A stretch of DNA of 64,000 nucleotides from Paracoccus pantotrophus (GTDB lineage Bacteria > Pseudomonadota > Alphaproteobacteria > Rhodobacterales > Rhodobacteraceae): positions 471,333-535,332 of the forward strand of contig NZ_CP044425.1 of NCBI RefSeq assembly GCF_008824185.1, written 5' to 3'. Numbering within the stretch: the stretch's first letter is position 1; each line of letters starts with the position of its first letter. Made by a program: the position numbers and the translations under genes. Positions 25,162 to 33,733 of this stretch are shown in pieces. The notes beneath the pieces are model-generated. The model saw only the letters and a program-made list of their open reading frames with translations, ran no database searches and was not told where the DNA came from.

Positions 25162-26774
25162 GCCGCGCCCTCGGCGATGCGGCCCTCGGCGATACGACGC
25201 GTCAGCCAGTCCGGGTCCATCTGCGGCACCGAGGCCAGCAATTCGCGCGTATAGGCATGGCGCGGCGGGTCCAGCACCTCGGCCTTCAGGCCCTTGTCCA
25301 TGACCCGTCCGCCCCTCATCACCACCACCTCGTCGGCGATGGCGCGGACGGTGGCGATGTCATGGGTGATGAACATGTAGCTGACGCCGGTTTCGTCCTG
25401 CACCTTGCTGAGCAGCCGCAGGATGCCCTCGGCCACCAGTTGGTCCAGCGCGCTGGTCACCTCGTCGCAGATGATGAATTCGGGATCGGCGGCCAGCGCC
25501 CGGGCGATGCCGATGCGCTGCTTCTGTCCGCCCGACAGCTCGCCCGGCAGGCGGTCGAGAAACCGCGCCGGCTCCAGCTCGATCTGCTCCATCAGCGCGT
25601 TGAGCCGCGCCTCGCGCGCCCGGCCGGTCAGGCCCAGGTAGAATTGCAGCGGCCGCGACAGGATCTGCCGGATGGTCTGGCGCGGGTTCAGCGCCGTGTC
25701 GGCCATCTGGTAGATCATCTGCACCGCCCGCTTCTGTTCCAGCCCGCGCTGCGCCAAGCGCGGCGGCAGGGGCGTGCCGTTCAGCGCGATGCTGCCCGCA
25801 CGCGGCGGCAGCAGCCCGGTGATCGCCCGCGCCGTGGTGGACTTGCCCGAGCCGGATTCGCCCACCACCGCCACGGTGGCGCCGCGCGGGATGTCGAAGC
25901 TGACCTCGCTGAGCACGTCCAGCGACGAATAGCCCGCCGTCACCTCGCGGATGCTGATCGTCGGCGCGCTGGCCTGCGGCAGGGCGCGCTGGGGCCGGCG
26001 GAACGCGCGCACCGCCCAGAGCGAGCGGGTGTAGTCCTGCGCCGGCGCCTCGATCATCCGGCGGGTCGGTGCGTCCTCGACCTCGCGGCCGTGGCGCATG
26101 ACCTTGATGCGGTCGGCCATCTGGGCGACCACGGCCAGGTCGTGGGTGATGTAGATCGCCGCCGTGCCCGTGGTCTCGACCGCCTGCCGGATCGCCGCCA
26201 GCACGCCGATCTGCGTGGTCACGTCCAGCGCCGTGGTCGGCTCGTCAAAGACGATCAGGTCGGGCTTGCAGGCCATGGCCATGGCGACCATCGCCCGCTG
26301 CAACTGCCCGCCCGAGACCTGATGCGGAAAGCGCAGCCCGAAATGCTCCGGGTCGGGCAGGTGCATGGCGGCATAGAGCCGGCGCGCGAAGGCTTCGGAT
26401 TCCGCGCGGTCCGCCGTGTGGTGGATCGCCGGCCCCTCGCAGAACTGGTCCAGAAGCCGCCATGCCGGGTTGAAGCTTGCCGCCGCCGATTGCGCGACAT
26501 AGGCGACCCGGCGGCCGCGAAAGGCGCGGCGCCGGCGCTCGGGCAATTGCAGCAGGTCGGTGCCGTCGAAGATCACCCGCCCGCCGGCAAAGCGCAGCCC
26601 GCCCTGGGCGAAACCCAGCGCCGCAAGGCCCAGCGTGGATTTCCCGGCCCCGGATTCGCCGATCAGCCCGACGACTTCGCCCCGGGCGACCTGCAGGTCG
26701 ACGCCGTGCAGGATCGGGGTCCAGCCTTCCTCGCCCCGCGCCTCGACCTTCAGCTTCTCGATGTTCAGCAGCAT
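25158..26774 (-). CDS. Dipeptide/oligopeptide-type ABC importer, fused two-domain ATPase
   Basis: 538 residues holding two complete ATPase domains, equivalent to DppD and DppF joined in one chain. The first half has Walker A GESGAGKST and signature VSGGQLQR; the second half has GESGSGKST and LSGGQKQR with Walker B FIICDEVTSALD. Such fusions are common in the Opp/Dpp family. It starts three bases after the DppC-type permease stop. In this operon it would power uptake of carnitine or acylcarnitines. Confidence 0.93.
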   Translation of the reverse strand: MLLNIEKLKVEARGEEGWTPILHGVDLQVARGEVVGLIGESGAGKSTLGLAALGFAQGGLRFAGGRVIFDGTDLLQLPERRRRAFRGRRVAYVAQSAAASFNPAWRLLDQFCEGPAIHHTADRAESEAFARRLYAAMHLPDPEHFGLRFPHQVSGGQLQRAMVAMAMACKPDLIVFDEPTTALDVTTQIGVLAAIRQAVETTGTAAIYITHDLAVVAQMADRIKVMRHGREVEDAPTRRMIEAPAQDYTRSLWAVRAFRRPQRALPQASAPTISIREVTAGYSSLDVLSEVSFDIPRGATVAVVGESGSGKSTTARAITGLLPPRAGSIALNGTPLPPRLAQRGLEQKRAVQMIYQMADTALNPRQTIRQILSRPLQFYLGLTGRAREARLNALMEQIELEPARFLDRLPGELSGGQKQRIGIARALAADPEFIICDEVTSALDQLVAEGILRLLSKVQDETGVSYMFITHDIATVRAIADEVVVMRGGRVMDKGLKAEVLDPPRHAYTRELLASVPQMDPDWLTRRIAEGRIAEGAA

Positions 26775-26777
26775 GGT

Positions 26778-27596
26778 TCAGTCCTTCAGACCCGAGGCGC
26801 GGTGCAGCATCCAGTCCACCACGAAATTGACCGAGACCGTCAGCACCGCGATGCAGGCGGCGGGCATAAGCGGCGTGATGTCGCCGAAGGTGATCAGCGC
26901 CGCATTGTCGCGCACCATCGCGCCCCAGTCCGCCATCGGCGGCGGCAGGCCGAGGCCCAGGAAGCTGAGCGCCGAGATGGTCAGGAACACGAAGCAGAAG
27001 CGCAGCCCGAACTCGGCGATCAGCGGCGCCGAGATGTTCGGCAGCACCTCGCGGCTGATGATCCACCAGGTGCCCTCGCCGCGCAGCTGCGCCGCCTCGA
27101 CATAGTCCATCACCATGACGTTCATCGCCGTGGCGCGGGCCAGGCGAAAGACCCGGGTGGAATCGAGGATCGCCACCACGACGACCAGGTTCGCCACCCC
27201 CGGTCCCAGCGCCGACAAGGCCAGCAGCGTCAGGATCAGCGCCGGCACCGCCATCAGCACATCGACCAGCCGCGACAGCGCCAGATCGACCCAGCCGCCA
27301 AGCGCCGCCGCCAGCAGTCCGGAAATGGCGCCGATGCCGAAGGCCAGCGCCGTGGTGACCAGCGCCACGCCCACGGTATTGCGCGCGCCCCAGATCAGCC
27401 GCGACAGCATGTCCCGGCCCAGCGTGTCGGTGCCAAGGGGATAGGCGGCGCTCCACGGCTCGAACTGGGCGCCGACGATCTGCGCCTCGGCATGGGGCGC
27501 CAGCAGCGGCGCGAAGAGCGCGATCACCGCATAGGCGGCGATGACCAGAACCCCAAGGATCGCGGTCGACGGCATGGTTTTCAGCATCCGGATCAT
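26778..27596 (-). CDS. Dipeptide-type ABC importer permease (DppC-like)
   Basis: 272-residue inner-membrane permease. The N-terminal TM is followed by the DppC pattern YPLGTDTLGRDMLSRLIWGA near 92-112. The coupling loop (YVEAAQLRGEGTWWIISREVLPN) is near 165-190. It lies four bases downstream of the DppB-type permease gene. It forms the translocation pore for the substrate delivered by the binding protein at 30026-31585. Confidence 0.92.
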   Translation of the reverse strand: MIRMLKTMPSTAILGVLVIAAYAVIALFAPLLAPHAEAQIVGAQFEPWSAAYPLGTDTLGRDMLSRLIWGARNTVGVALVTTALAFGIGAISGLLAAALGGWVDLALSRLVDVLMAVPALILTLLALSALGPGVANLVVVVAILDSTRVFRLARATAMNVMVMDYVEAAQLRGEGTWWIISREVLPNISAPLIAEFGLRFCFVFLTISALSFLGLGLPPPMADWGAMVRDNAALITFGDITPLMPAACIAVLTVSVNFVVDWMLHRASGLKD

Positions 27597-27600
27597 GGCC

Positions 27601-28578
27601 TTACCTCGGATGCAGCAGGCGGGGGTTCGTGGTGATCGCCAGAACGTCGGCCAGCAGGTTCAGCAGGATATAGACCGCGGCAAAGATCAGCGCGCAGGCC
27701 TGCACCACCGGAATGTCGCGATTGGTGACGCTGTCCACCATCAGCTGGCCGAGGCCGGGATAGACGAAGACAACCTCGACGATGACGACGCCGGTGATCA
27801 GCCAGGCCACGTTCAGCGCCACCACGTTGACGATGGGCGCCAGCGCGTTCGGCAGGGCGTGGCGGGTGACGACGCGCCAGCGCGACACGCCCTTCAGCCG
27901 CGCCATGGTGACATAGGGCGCGCCCAGCACGTTGACCACCGCCGCCCGCGTCATCCGCATCATATGCGCGGTCACCACCAGGACCAGGGTGATCGCGGGC
28001 AGGAAGGCGCGGCCCAGCATCTCGGCCAGCCGCGGCGAGGCGCCGGGATCGGCGATCGAGGGGAACCAGCCCATCCTGACCGACAGCCAGAACATCAGGA
28101 TATAGGCGATGAAGAATTCCGGGAAGGAAATCGCCGACAGCGTCGCCACATTGGCGATGCGGTCGAACCAGCTGCCGCGCCACAGGGCGGCCAGCAGCCC
28201 CAGCCCCACCGCCAGCGGCACCGCGATCACCGCCGCATAGGCGGCCAGGAACATGGTGTTGCCCAGCCGCGCGGCCAGCAGGTCCGCCACCGGCCGGCCA
28301 TTGGCCAGCGAGCGGCCGAAATCGCCCGACAGCACCCCGCCGACCCAGTCGAGATAGCGCCAGGCCAAGGGCTGGTCGAGGCCAAGCTCGCGCCGGAAGG
28401 CGGCGACGGTCTCGGACGTGGCGGACTGGCCCAGCACCTGCTGGGCGATGTCGCCGGGCAGCAGGCTGACGGCCAGGAAGATCAGCACCGAGATGACGAA
28501 GAGCGTAAAGACCCCGATGCCCAGCCGGCCCGCGATCATCCGCAGGATGGGCCGCCGCCGGGCCTCGGCGGCGCTCAT
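27601..28578 (-). CDS. Dipeptide-type ABC importer permease (DppB-like)
   Basis: 325-residue inner-membrane permease with six predicted segments. The first TM is followed by the periplasmic domain holding ELGLDQPLAWRYLDWVGGVLSGDFGRS, typical of DppB. The coupling loop YVTMARLKGVSRWRVVTRHALPN is near 225-247. The start overlaps the end of the dehydrogenase-thioesterase fusion by four bases (28575-28578), which ties transport and catabolism into one transcript. Confidence 0.92.
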   Translation of the reverse strand: MSAAEARRRPILRMIAGRLGIGVFTLFVISVLIFLAVSLLPGDIAQQVLGQSATSETVAAFRRELGLDQPLAWRYLDWVGGVLSGDFGRSLANGRPVADLLAARLGNTMFLAAYAAVIAVPLAVGLGLLAALWRGSWFDRIANVATLSAISFPEFFIAYILMFWLSVRMGWFPSIADPGASPRLAEMLGRAFLPAITLVLVVTAHMMRMTRAAVVNVLGAPYVTMARLKGVSRWRVVTRHALPNALAPIVNVVALNVAWLITGVVIVEVVFVYPGLGQLMVDSVTNRDIPVVQACALIFAAVYILLNLLADVLAITTNPRLLHPR

Positions 28579-30029
28579 GCGGTGGCCTCCTTCTGGCGGA
28601 TCGGGCGGATGCCGGCGCCGGCATGATCAGGATGCGGCGCGCCGTCCTGCGCGGCCACCCGGTCCAGCGCCTCCAGCAGCGCGGACGGCATCGGGATGGC
28701 GCGCCCCTCGCCGGTATCGACATGCAGCAGCATATGCTCGCCGGTCGCGACCTCGGTTCCGTCCTTGCGCAGGATGGCATGATGCAGGCGGAAGCGTTTG
28801 GCGTCATGGCCCAGCAGCCGGGTCTCGACGGTCAAAAGCTCGCCCGCCCTCACCTCGGCCAGGTGGCGGATATGAGTCTCGACCGTATAGGCCGAGCGGC
28901 CCTGCGCCCGGTAATCGGCATCCAGCCCGATATGGATCAGGAAGGCGTCCGTCGCATCGCCCAGCACCTGCAGATAGCGGAACTCGGTCATGTGGCCGTT
29001 GTAATCGACCCAGCCGCCGGTCACGCGGGCCTGATGGATGCGCAGCGGGTAGCCCGTCGCAGGCGTGGGCGCGCGGGCATAGAAGCCGTCCTCCTGCGCG
29101 CGCACGGTCTGGCCGACACCCCAGTCGTTCGCCTTGAGCGCCTGGAAGATGCCGACCAGGTTGTCGTCGCGGATCCGCTCCAGCTCGCGGATCGAATGCC
29201 GGCCCGACTGCGCGTCGGACTGGCCGGCGATACGGTCAATCAGCGCCTCGTCGAGGTCGGGCACCTCCATCAGCTTGGTCCAGGGCCATTTCAGCGCCGG
29301 GCCGAACTGGCCGAGGAAATGCCGCATCCCGGCCTCGCCGCCGGCGATGCGATAGGTCTCGAACAGGCCCATCTGCGCCCAACGCAGGCCGAAGCCGAAG
29401 CGGATGATGTCGTCGATCTCCTCGGTGGTGGCGATGCCGTCATGGACCAGCCACAGCGCCTCGCGCCAGACGGCTTCCAGCAGGCGGTCGCCGATATGGG
29501 CGTCGATCTCGCGCGCGATCCGGACCGGCTTCATGCCGACCGCCGCCAGGATCTCGCAGGCGCGCCCGGCCGCCTCGCCGCCGCCCACGACCTCGACCAC
29601 GGGCAGAAGGTAGACCGGGTTGAAGGGATGGGCGACGAGGATGCGGGCGGGATGCCGCGCCCCCTGCCGCAACTCAGACGGCTTGAAGCCCGAGGTCGAG
29701 GAGCCGATCAGCGCCGTCCCGGGCGCGGCGGCCTCGATCTCGGCGATGATGCGGTGCTTCAGCTCCAGCCGCTCGGGCACGCTTTCCTGGATATAGTCGG
29801 CGTCCCGGACCGCCTCGGCCAGCGAGCCGGCCCAGAGGATGCGCCCCGGCCGGGGCAGCGGCGCCTGGAACAGCTTTTCCCAGGCGCGGGTGGCATTCGC
29901 CAGCACCTCGCCGACGATGCGCTGCGCCTCGGGGTGGGGGTCGTGGACCGCCACGTCATGCCCCGAGAGGATGAAGCGGGCGATCCAGCCGCCGCCGATG
30001 ACCCCGCCGCCGATTGCCGCGATCTTCAT
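28575..30029 (-). CDS. L-carnitine dehydrogenase fused to betainyl-CoA-type thioesterase
   Basis: 484-residue fusion. Residues 1 to about 320 form a 3-hydroxyacyl-CoA-dehydrogenase-fold enzyme with the NAD motif GGGVIGGGWIARF (6-18). From about residue 325 a hot-dog thioesterase begins, with VDYNGHMTEFRYL carrying the 4HBT Asp/His pattern. In rhizobia and relatives the same fusion oxidises L-carnitine to 3-dehydrocarnitine, while the C-terminal domain hydrolyses glycine-betainyl-CoA. Start set at ATG 30029, which overlaps the binding-protein stop (ATGA); the in-frame upstream ATG lies inside that gene. The neighbouring BKACE supplies the intervening step. Confidence 0.88.
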   Translation of the reverse strand: MKIAAIGGGVIGGGWIARFILSGHDVAVHDPHPEAQRIVGEVLANATRAWEKLFQAPLPRPGRILWAGSLAEAVRDADYIQESVPERLELKHRIIAEIEAAAPGTALIGSSTSGFKPSELRQGARHPARILVAHPFNPVYLLPVVEVVGGGEAAGRACEILAAVGMKPVRIAREIDAHIGDRLLEAVWREALWLVHDGIATTEEIDDIIRFGFGLRWAQMGLFETYRIAGGEAGMRHFLGQFGPALKWPWTKLMEVPDLDEALIDRIAGQSDAQSGRHSIRELERIRDDNLVGIFQALKANDWGVGQTVRAQEDGFYARAPTPATGYPLRIHQARVTGGWVDYNGHMTEFRYLQVLGDATDAFLIHIGLDADYRAQGRSAYTVETHIRHLAEVRAGELLTVETRLLGHDAKRFRLHHAILRKDGTEVATGEHMLLHVDTGEGRAIPMPSALLEALDRVAAQDGAPHPDHAGAGIRPIRQKEATA

Positions 30030-31585
30030 GCCTGCCACCACCGTTCCACGATCTTCCAGCCGTCGAGGAAGCGGTTCGACGCCACCTCGCCATGCGCCAC
30101 CTTGTCATTGGCCACGTCGATATAGTTCACGAAAATGGGGATGATCGTGCCGCCATCCTCGGAGACCAGCCCCTGCATCTCGCGATACATCTCGGCGCGC
30201 AGGCCGTCGTCCAGCTCGGCCCGCGCCTTCAGCAGCAACTCGTTGAAGCGCTCGTTGTCCCAGTGGCTCTCGTTCCACTCGGCGCCACGGGCATAGACCA
30301 GGCTGAACATGTCGTCCTCGGTCGGGCGGCCGTTCCAGTAGCTGACGCAGAAGGGCTTCTTCAGCCAGACGTTGGACCAATAGCCGTCGTCCGGCTCGCG
30401 CTTGACGGTCAGCTCGATCCCGGCCGCCTTGGCCGATTGCTGGAACAGCTGCACCATGTCGAGCGCCCCGACCGAGGCCGCGTCCGAGGCGGAAATCTCG
30501 ACCTTCAGCCCCTCCATGCCGGCCTGTTTCAGGTAATGTTTCGCCTTGTCCGGGTCATAGGCCCGCTGCGGCAGGTCGGCGGCAAAGAAGCGGTTCGCCG
30601 GCGCGATCGGACTGTCATTGGCGATCTGGCCATGGCCGCGCAGCACCTTGTCCAGCACCTCCTGCCGGTCGATGGCGTATTTCAGCGCCAGCCGCAGGTT
30701 CGGATCGGTAAAGGGCGCCTGGTCGCAGAACATCGGCATGGTGTAATGCGCGGTCCCCGTCACCTCGACCAGTTGCAGGCCCGGACGGCGCTGCAACAGG
30801 TGCAGCGTAGCGAGGTCGGGCGAGTTGATGACATCGACCTCGCCGGTCATCAGCGCGTTCTGCCGGGCGGTGGCGTCGTTGATGGTCAGCAGCACCGCCT
30901 CGTCGAACCAGGCGCGGTCGGGCTTCCAGTAATCGTCGCGGCGCTTGAGCGTGATGCGCACGCCCGGCTCGAAATTCTCCAGCACATAGCCGCCGGTGCC
31001 CAGGCCCGACTGCCAGTCCAGCGTGCCGTCCTCGTTCGCCGGCATGATGACGAAGTGATAGTCCGAAGTCAGATAGGCGAAATCGGCATTGCCCGAGGTC
31101 AGCTCGAACACCACCACATTGTCGCCATCGGCGCGGATCTCCTTGACCTGTTCCAGCGAGCCCTTGGCGCCGGACTTGGTATCGGCGCCGCGATGGTGGT
31201 CGAAGGAGGCGATCACATCCCGCGCCGTGACCTTGCGCCCGTCCGAGAAGGTGACGCCGTCCTTCAGGCGGAAGGTCCAGATGCGGGCCTCGGCATCGGG
31301 CTCGAACTCGGCCAGTTCGGGCACGGCCTGGCCCTTGGCGTCGATCTCGACCAGGTTGTTGCAGACCGCCAGCATCGCCGTCACCACCGGGCCGGCAGCA
31401 TAGGTCGCCGGGTCCAGCGTGTCCGAGGTCGCCCCGCCCAGATGGCCGATGCGCAGCCTGCCGCCGCGCCTGGCCTCTTGCGCCCGCGCGCCGCGCGGCA
31501 GGATCAGCCCCGCCGCCGCCACGCCCGCCGCACCGGCCAGCAGCCCCCGCCTTGTCAGTCCCTGCCTCGTCAGATTGAAACTCAT
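30026..31585 (-). CDS. Periplasmic binding protein, family 5 (dipeptide type), for carnitine operon
   Basis: 519-residue extracytoplasmic binding protein. The N-terminus LTRRGLLAGAAGVAAAGLIL ends at GARA-QEA and looks like a Tat-type (twin-Arg) signal. The mature chain shows the SBP_bac_5 pattern TLDPATYAAGPVV, FRLKDGVTFSDGRKVTARDV and the C-terminal GTIIPIFVNYIDVAN. Family 5 proteins bind peptides, nickel and other small molecules. Located between BKACE and the carnitine dehydrogenase, it most likely binds carnitine or an acylcarnitine. That ligand is inference. Confidence 0.9.
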   Translation of the reverse strand: MSFNLTRQGLTRRGLLAGAAGVAAAGLILPRGARAQEARRGGRLRIGHLGGATSDTLDPATYAAGPVVTAMLAVCNNLVEIDAKGQAVPELAEFEPDAEARIWTFRLKDGVTFSDGRKVTARDVIASFDHHRGADTKSGAKGSLEQVKEIRADGDNVVVFELTSGNADFAYLTSDYHFVIMPANEDGTLDWQSGLGTGGYVLENFEPGVRITLKRRDDYWKPDRAWFDEAVLLTINDATARQNALMTGEVDVINSPDLATLHLLQRRPGLQLVEVTGTAHYTMPMFCDQAPFTDPNLRLALKYAIDRQEVLDKVLRGHGQIANDSPIAPANRFFAADLPQRAYDPDKAKHYLKQAGMEGLKVEISASDAASVGALDMVQLFQQSAKAAGIELTVKREPDDGYWSNVWLKKPFCVSYWNGRPTEDDMFSLVYARGAEWNESHWDNERFNELLLKARAELDDGLRAEMYREMQGLVSEDGGTIIPIFVNYIDVANDKVAHGEVASNRFLDGWKIVERWWQA

Positions 31586-31629
31586 GATGGACCCCCTGTC
31601 TTGTGTTATGGATTGGTTCGGCCTGCGGC

Positions 31630-32517
31630 TCAGCGCCGGGTCAGCTTCAGCTTGTCGCGCACCTCCTGCGGACCGAGGATGCGGCAGCCCATCGCATTCA
31701 GGATCGTCACCGCCCGCTCGACCAGATCGCCGTTGCGGGCCGGCACGCCCTTGTCCAGCCAGATATTGTCCTCAAGCCCGACGCGCACATTGCCGCCGGC
31801 CAGCGCCGCCTGCGCGACATAGGGAAGCTGCATCCGCCCGATCGAGAACATGGAATAGACCCAGCCGGGCGGGATGTTGTTCACCATCGCCATCAGGCTG
31901 TTCGGATCGGCCGGCGCACCATAGGGGATGCCCATGCACAGCTGGATCATCACCGGATCGTCGATCAGCCCCTCCTCCACCAGCGTCTTGGCCAGCCACA
32001 GATGGCCGGTGTCGAAGACCTCGATCTCGGGCCGCACCCCCGCCGCCTGGATGCGTGCCGCCATGGCGCGCAGCGTGCCGGGGGTGTTGGTCATGACGTA
32101 ATCGGCCTCGGCGAAGTTCATCGTGCCGCAATCGAGGGTGCAGATCTCGGGCAGCAGTTCCTCGACATGTACCAGCCGCTCGCTGGCGCCGATCAGGTCG
32201 GATTGCGGCGACAGCGGCAGCGGCGCCTCGGCCGAGCCCAGCACGATGTCGCCGCCCATGCCCGCCGTCAGGTTCAGCACCACGTCGGTGCCCGCGGAGC
32301 GCACCCGCTCCACCACCTCGCGATACAGCGCCGGATCGCGCGATGGGGCGCCGGTATCGGGATCGCGCACATGCACATGGGCGATGGCCGCACCCGCCTT
32401 CGCCGCCTCGATGCAGGCTTCGGCGATCTGGCGGGGCGTGATCGGCACCAGGTCGGACTTCTTGTGGCTCTGCCCCGATCCGGTCACCGCGCAGGTGATG
32501 AAGACGTCACGGTTCAT
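31630..32517 (-). CDS. Beta-keto acid cleavage enzyme (BKACE, DUF849), dehydrocarnitine-cleaving type
   Basis: 295-residue Zn-dependent TIM-barrel enzyme. The N-terminal ITCAVTGSG, the zinc ligands in AHVHVRDP (two His near 46-48) and the late Glu in VGLEDNIW near 230 are the family's metal site. In carnitine catabolism it condenses 3-dehydrocarnitine with acetyl-CoA, giving glycine-betainyl-CoA and acetoacetate. It is the first gene of the leftward operon and diverges from the AraC-type regulator. The fused carnitine dehydrogenase-thioesterase two genes on supports this substrate among the many BKACE types. Confidence 0.87.
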   Translation of the reverse strand: MNRDVFITCAVTGSGQSHKKSDLVPITPRQIAEACIEAAKAGAAIAHVHVRDPDTGAPSRDPALYREVVERVRSAGTDVVLNLTAGMGGDIVLGSAEAPLPLSPQSDLIGASERLVHVEELLPEICTLDCGTMNFAEADYVMTNTPGTLRAMAARIQAAGVRPEIEVFDTGHLWLAKTLVEEGLIDDPVMIQLCMGIPYGAPADPNSLMAMVNNIPPGWVYSMFSIGRMQLPYVAQAALAGGNVRVGLEDNIWLDKGVPARNGDLVERAVTILNAMGCRILGPQEVRDKLKLTRR

Positions 32518-32552
32518 TCATGGCTCCGGCAATGTGTGATTTCACCGCAGCC

Positions 32553-32572
32553 TGACAGCTATTTGGCTGGCA
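32553..32572. promoter_or_regulatory. Imperfect inverted repeat between BKACE and AraC-type regulator
   Basis: TGACAGC-N6-GCTGGCA (arms matching in six of seven positions) sits centrally in the 86-base region between the two divergent starts. It is a reasonable operator candidate for the GlxA/CdhR-like regulator encoded to the right. The assignment is inference from position and symmetry only. Confidence 0.4.
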
Positions 32573-32603
32573 TGATGTGCAGTTTACGCCATAATCTTTG
32601 CCT

Positions 32604-33557
32604 ATGTCGCCAAAATCGCCGCTGCACCTGACCTTCCTGCTGTTCGACGGCTTCTCGAACATGGTGCTGGCCAGCGCCATCGAGCCCCTGCGGGCGGCCC
32701 GCGACCTGTCGGGGCGGCGGCTGTTTTCCTGGCAGGTCAGCTCGCTGGACGGCGGGGCGGTCACCAGCTCGTCGCGGCTGGCGATCGCGGTCGATCTGCC
32801 GCTGGAACGGGTGGGGGCGACGGATGCGCTGATCCTGGTCTCGGGCTACGGCATGCGCGACCATTTGCAGCGCGACTCGATGCGGGCGGTGCTGCGCAAG
32901 GCGCGCGGGCTGCCGGTGTTGGGCGGCCTCGACACCGGGGCGTGGCTGCTGGCGCAGATGGGCCTGCTGGCCGGGCGCCGTGCCGCGATCCACTGGATGG
33001 AGCGCGAGGCGCTGGCCGAGGCCTTTCCGGAAATCACCGTGGTGCCCGACCCCTATGTCGCGGACGGCAATATCGTCACCTGCGGCGGCGCGCAAAGCGT
33101 ACTCAGCTGGTCGCTGGACCTGATCGGCGCACAGGCAGGCGAGGCGCTGCGCTTCGACGTGGCCAACATGTTCGGCCGGGTCATGGGCCGCAGCACCGAT
33201 CCGGTGGAATGGCAATTGCCCAGCCGCATGACCGACAGCGCCCTGCCACCGGCGCTGCAGCGCGCCATCGTCGCCATGCGCGAAACCGCCGAGCAGCCCC
33301 TGCCCCTGCCCCGCATCGCCGAGCGCGCGGCGCTGTCGCCGCGCAGCATGGACCGGCTGTTCCATGCCCATCTGGGCCTGTCGGCCGGCGGCTATTACCG
33401 GCAGATCCGGCTGTCCCATGCCCGGGCCCTGGCGCTGGAAACCAAGCTGTCGCTGGGCGAGATCGCCTCGCGTACCGGGTTCTCGTCGCCCGCCACGCTG
33501 GCACGCGCCTATCGCCGCGCTTTCGGGGAAACCGTGCGGAAAACCGGGACGCGATAG
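32604..33557 (+). CDS. GlxA/CdhR-like AraC-family transcriptional regulator
   Basis: 317 residues. Residues 1 to about 190 form a DJ-1/PfpI (GATase1-like) sensor domain (FLLFDGFSNMVLASAIEPL; catalytic-site region GGLDTGAWLLAQMGLL). Residues from about 215 hold an AraC C-terminal domain with two helix-turn-helices (LPRIAERAALSPRSMDRLF and LGEIASRTGFSSPATLARAYRRAFG). This is the architecture of CdhR, the carnitine-catabolism activator of Pseudomonas, and of GbdR. The ATG at 32604 is preferred over the TTG at 32598. Divergent placement fits activation of the carnitine operon. Confidence 0.88.
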   Translation: MSPKSPLHLTFLLFDGFSNMVLASAIEPLRAARDLSGRRLFSWQVSSLDGGAVTSSSRLAIAVDLPLERVGATDALILVSGYGMRDHLQRDSMRAVLRKARGLPVLGGLDTGAWLLAQMGLLAGRRAAIHWMEREALAEAFPEITVVPDPYVADGNIVTCGGAQSVLSWSLDLIGAQAGEALRFDVANMFGRVMGRSTDPVEWQLPSRMTDSALPPALQRAIVAMRETAEQPLPLPRIAERAALSPRSMDRLFHAHLGLSAGGYYRQIRLSHARALALETKLSLGEIASRTGFSSPATLARAYRRAFGETVRKTGTR

Positions 33558-33691
33558 CGGTCAAAGCCGCGATATGCGGCGATGCGGGGGATTTCCGTCG
33601 ATCGGCCCGCTGCCCTGGCCCATCCCGTGATCGCGCTGCCTTGAAGCGATCGCGCCTTCGCTGCGCACATGATGCATCTTTTTTATTTACT

Positions 33692-33707
33692 AGTATGCAA
33701 GTATGCA
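33692..33707. promoter_or_regulatory. Tandem AGTATGCA repeats upstream of the GntR gene
   Basis: AGTATGCA occurs twice without a gap (33692-33699 and 33700-33707) in an AT-rich pocket 26 bases before the GntR-family start at 33734. It is likely the operator or promoter core for that regulator and the TRAP operon. A GGGGGAAG ribosome site follows at 33722. Direct repeats are unusual for GntR proteins, which normally use short inverted repeats, so the binding protein is uncertain. Confidence 0.45.
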
Positions 33708-33733
33708 ATACATCCGGCCCAGGGGGAAGAATC

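Noticed and set aside
25257..27635. 792-codon open frame on the plus strand opposite the Opp-type transporter genes
   Set aside because: Antisense to genes with Walker and permease motifs; the composition is the same Gln/Arg-rich shadow pattern and no ribosome site leads it.
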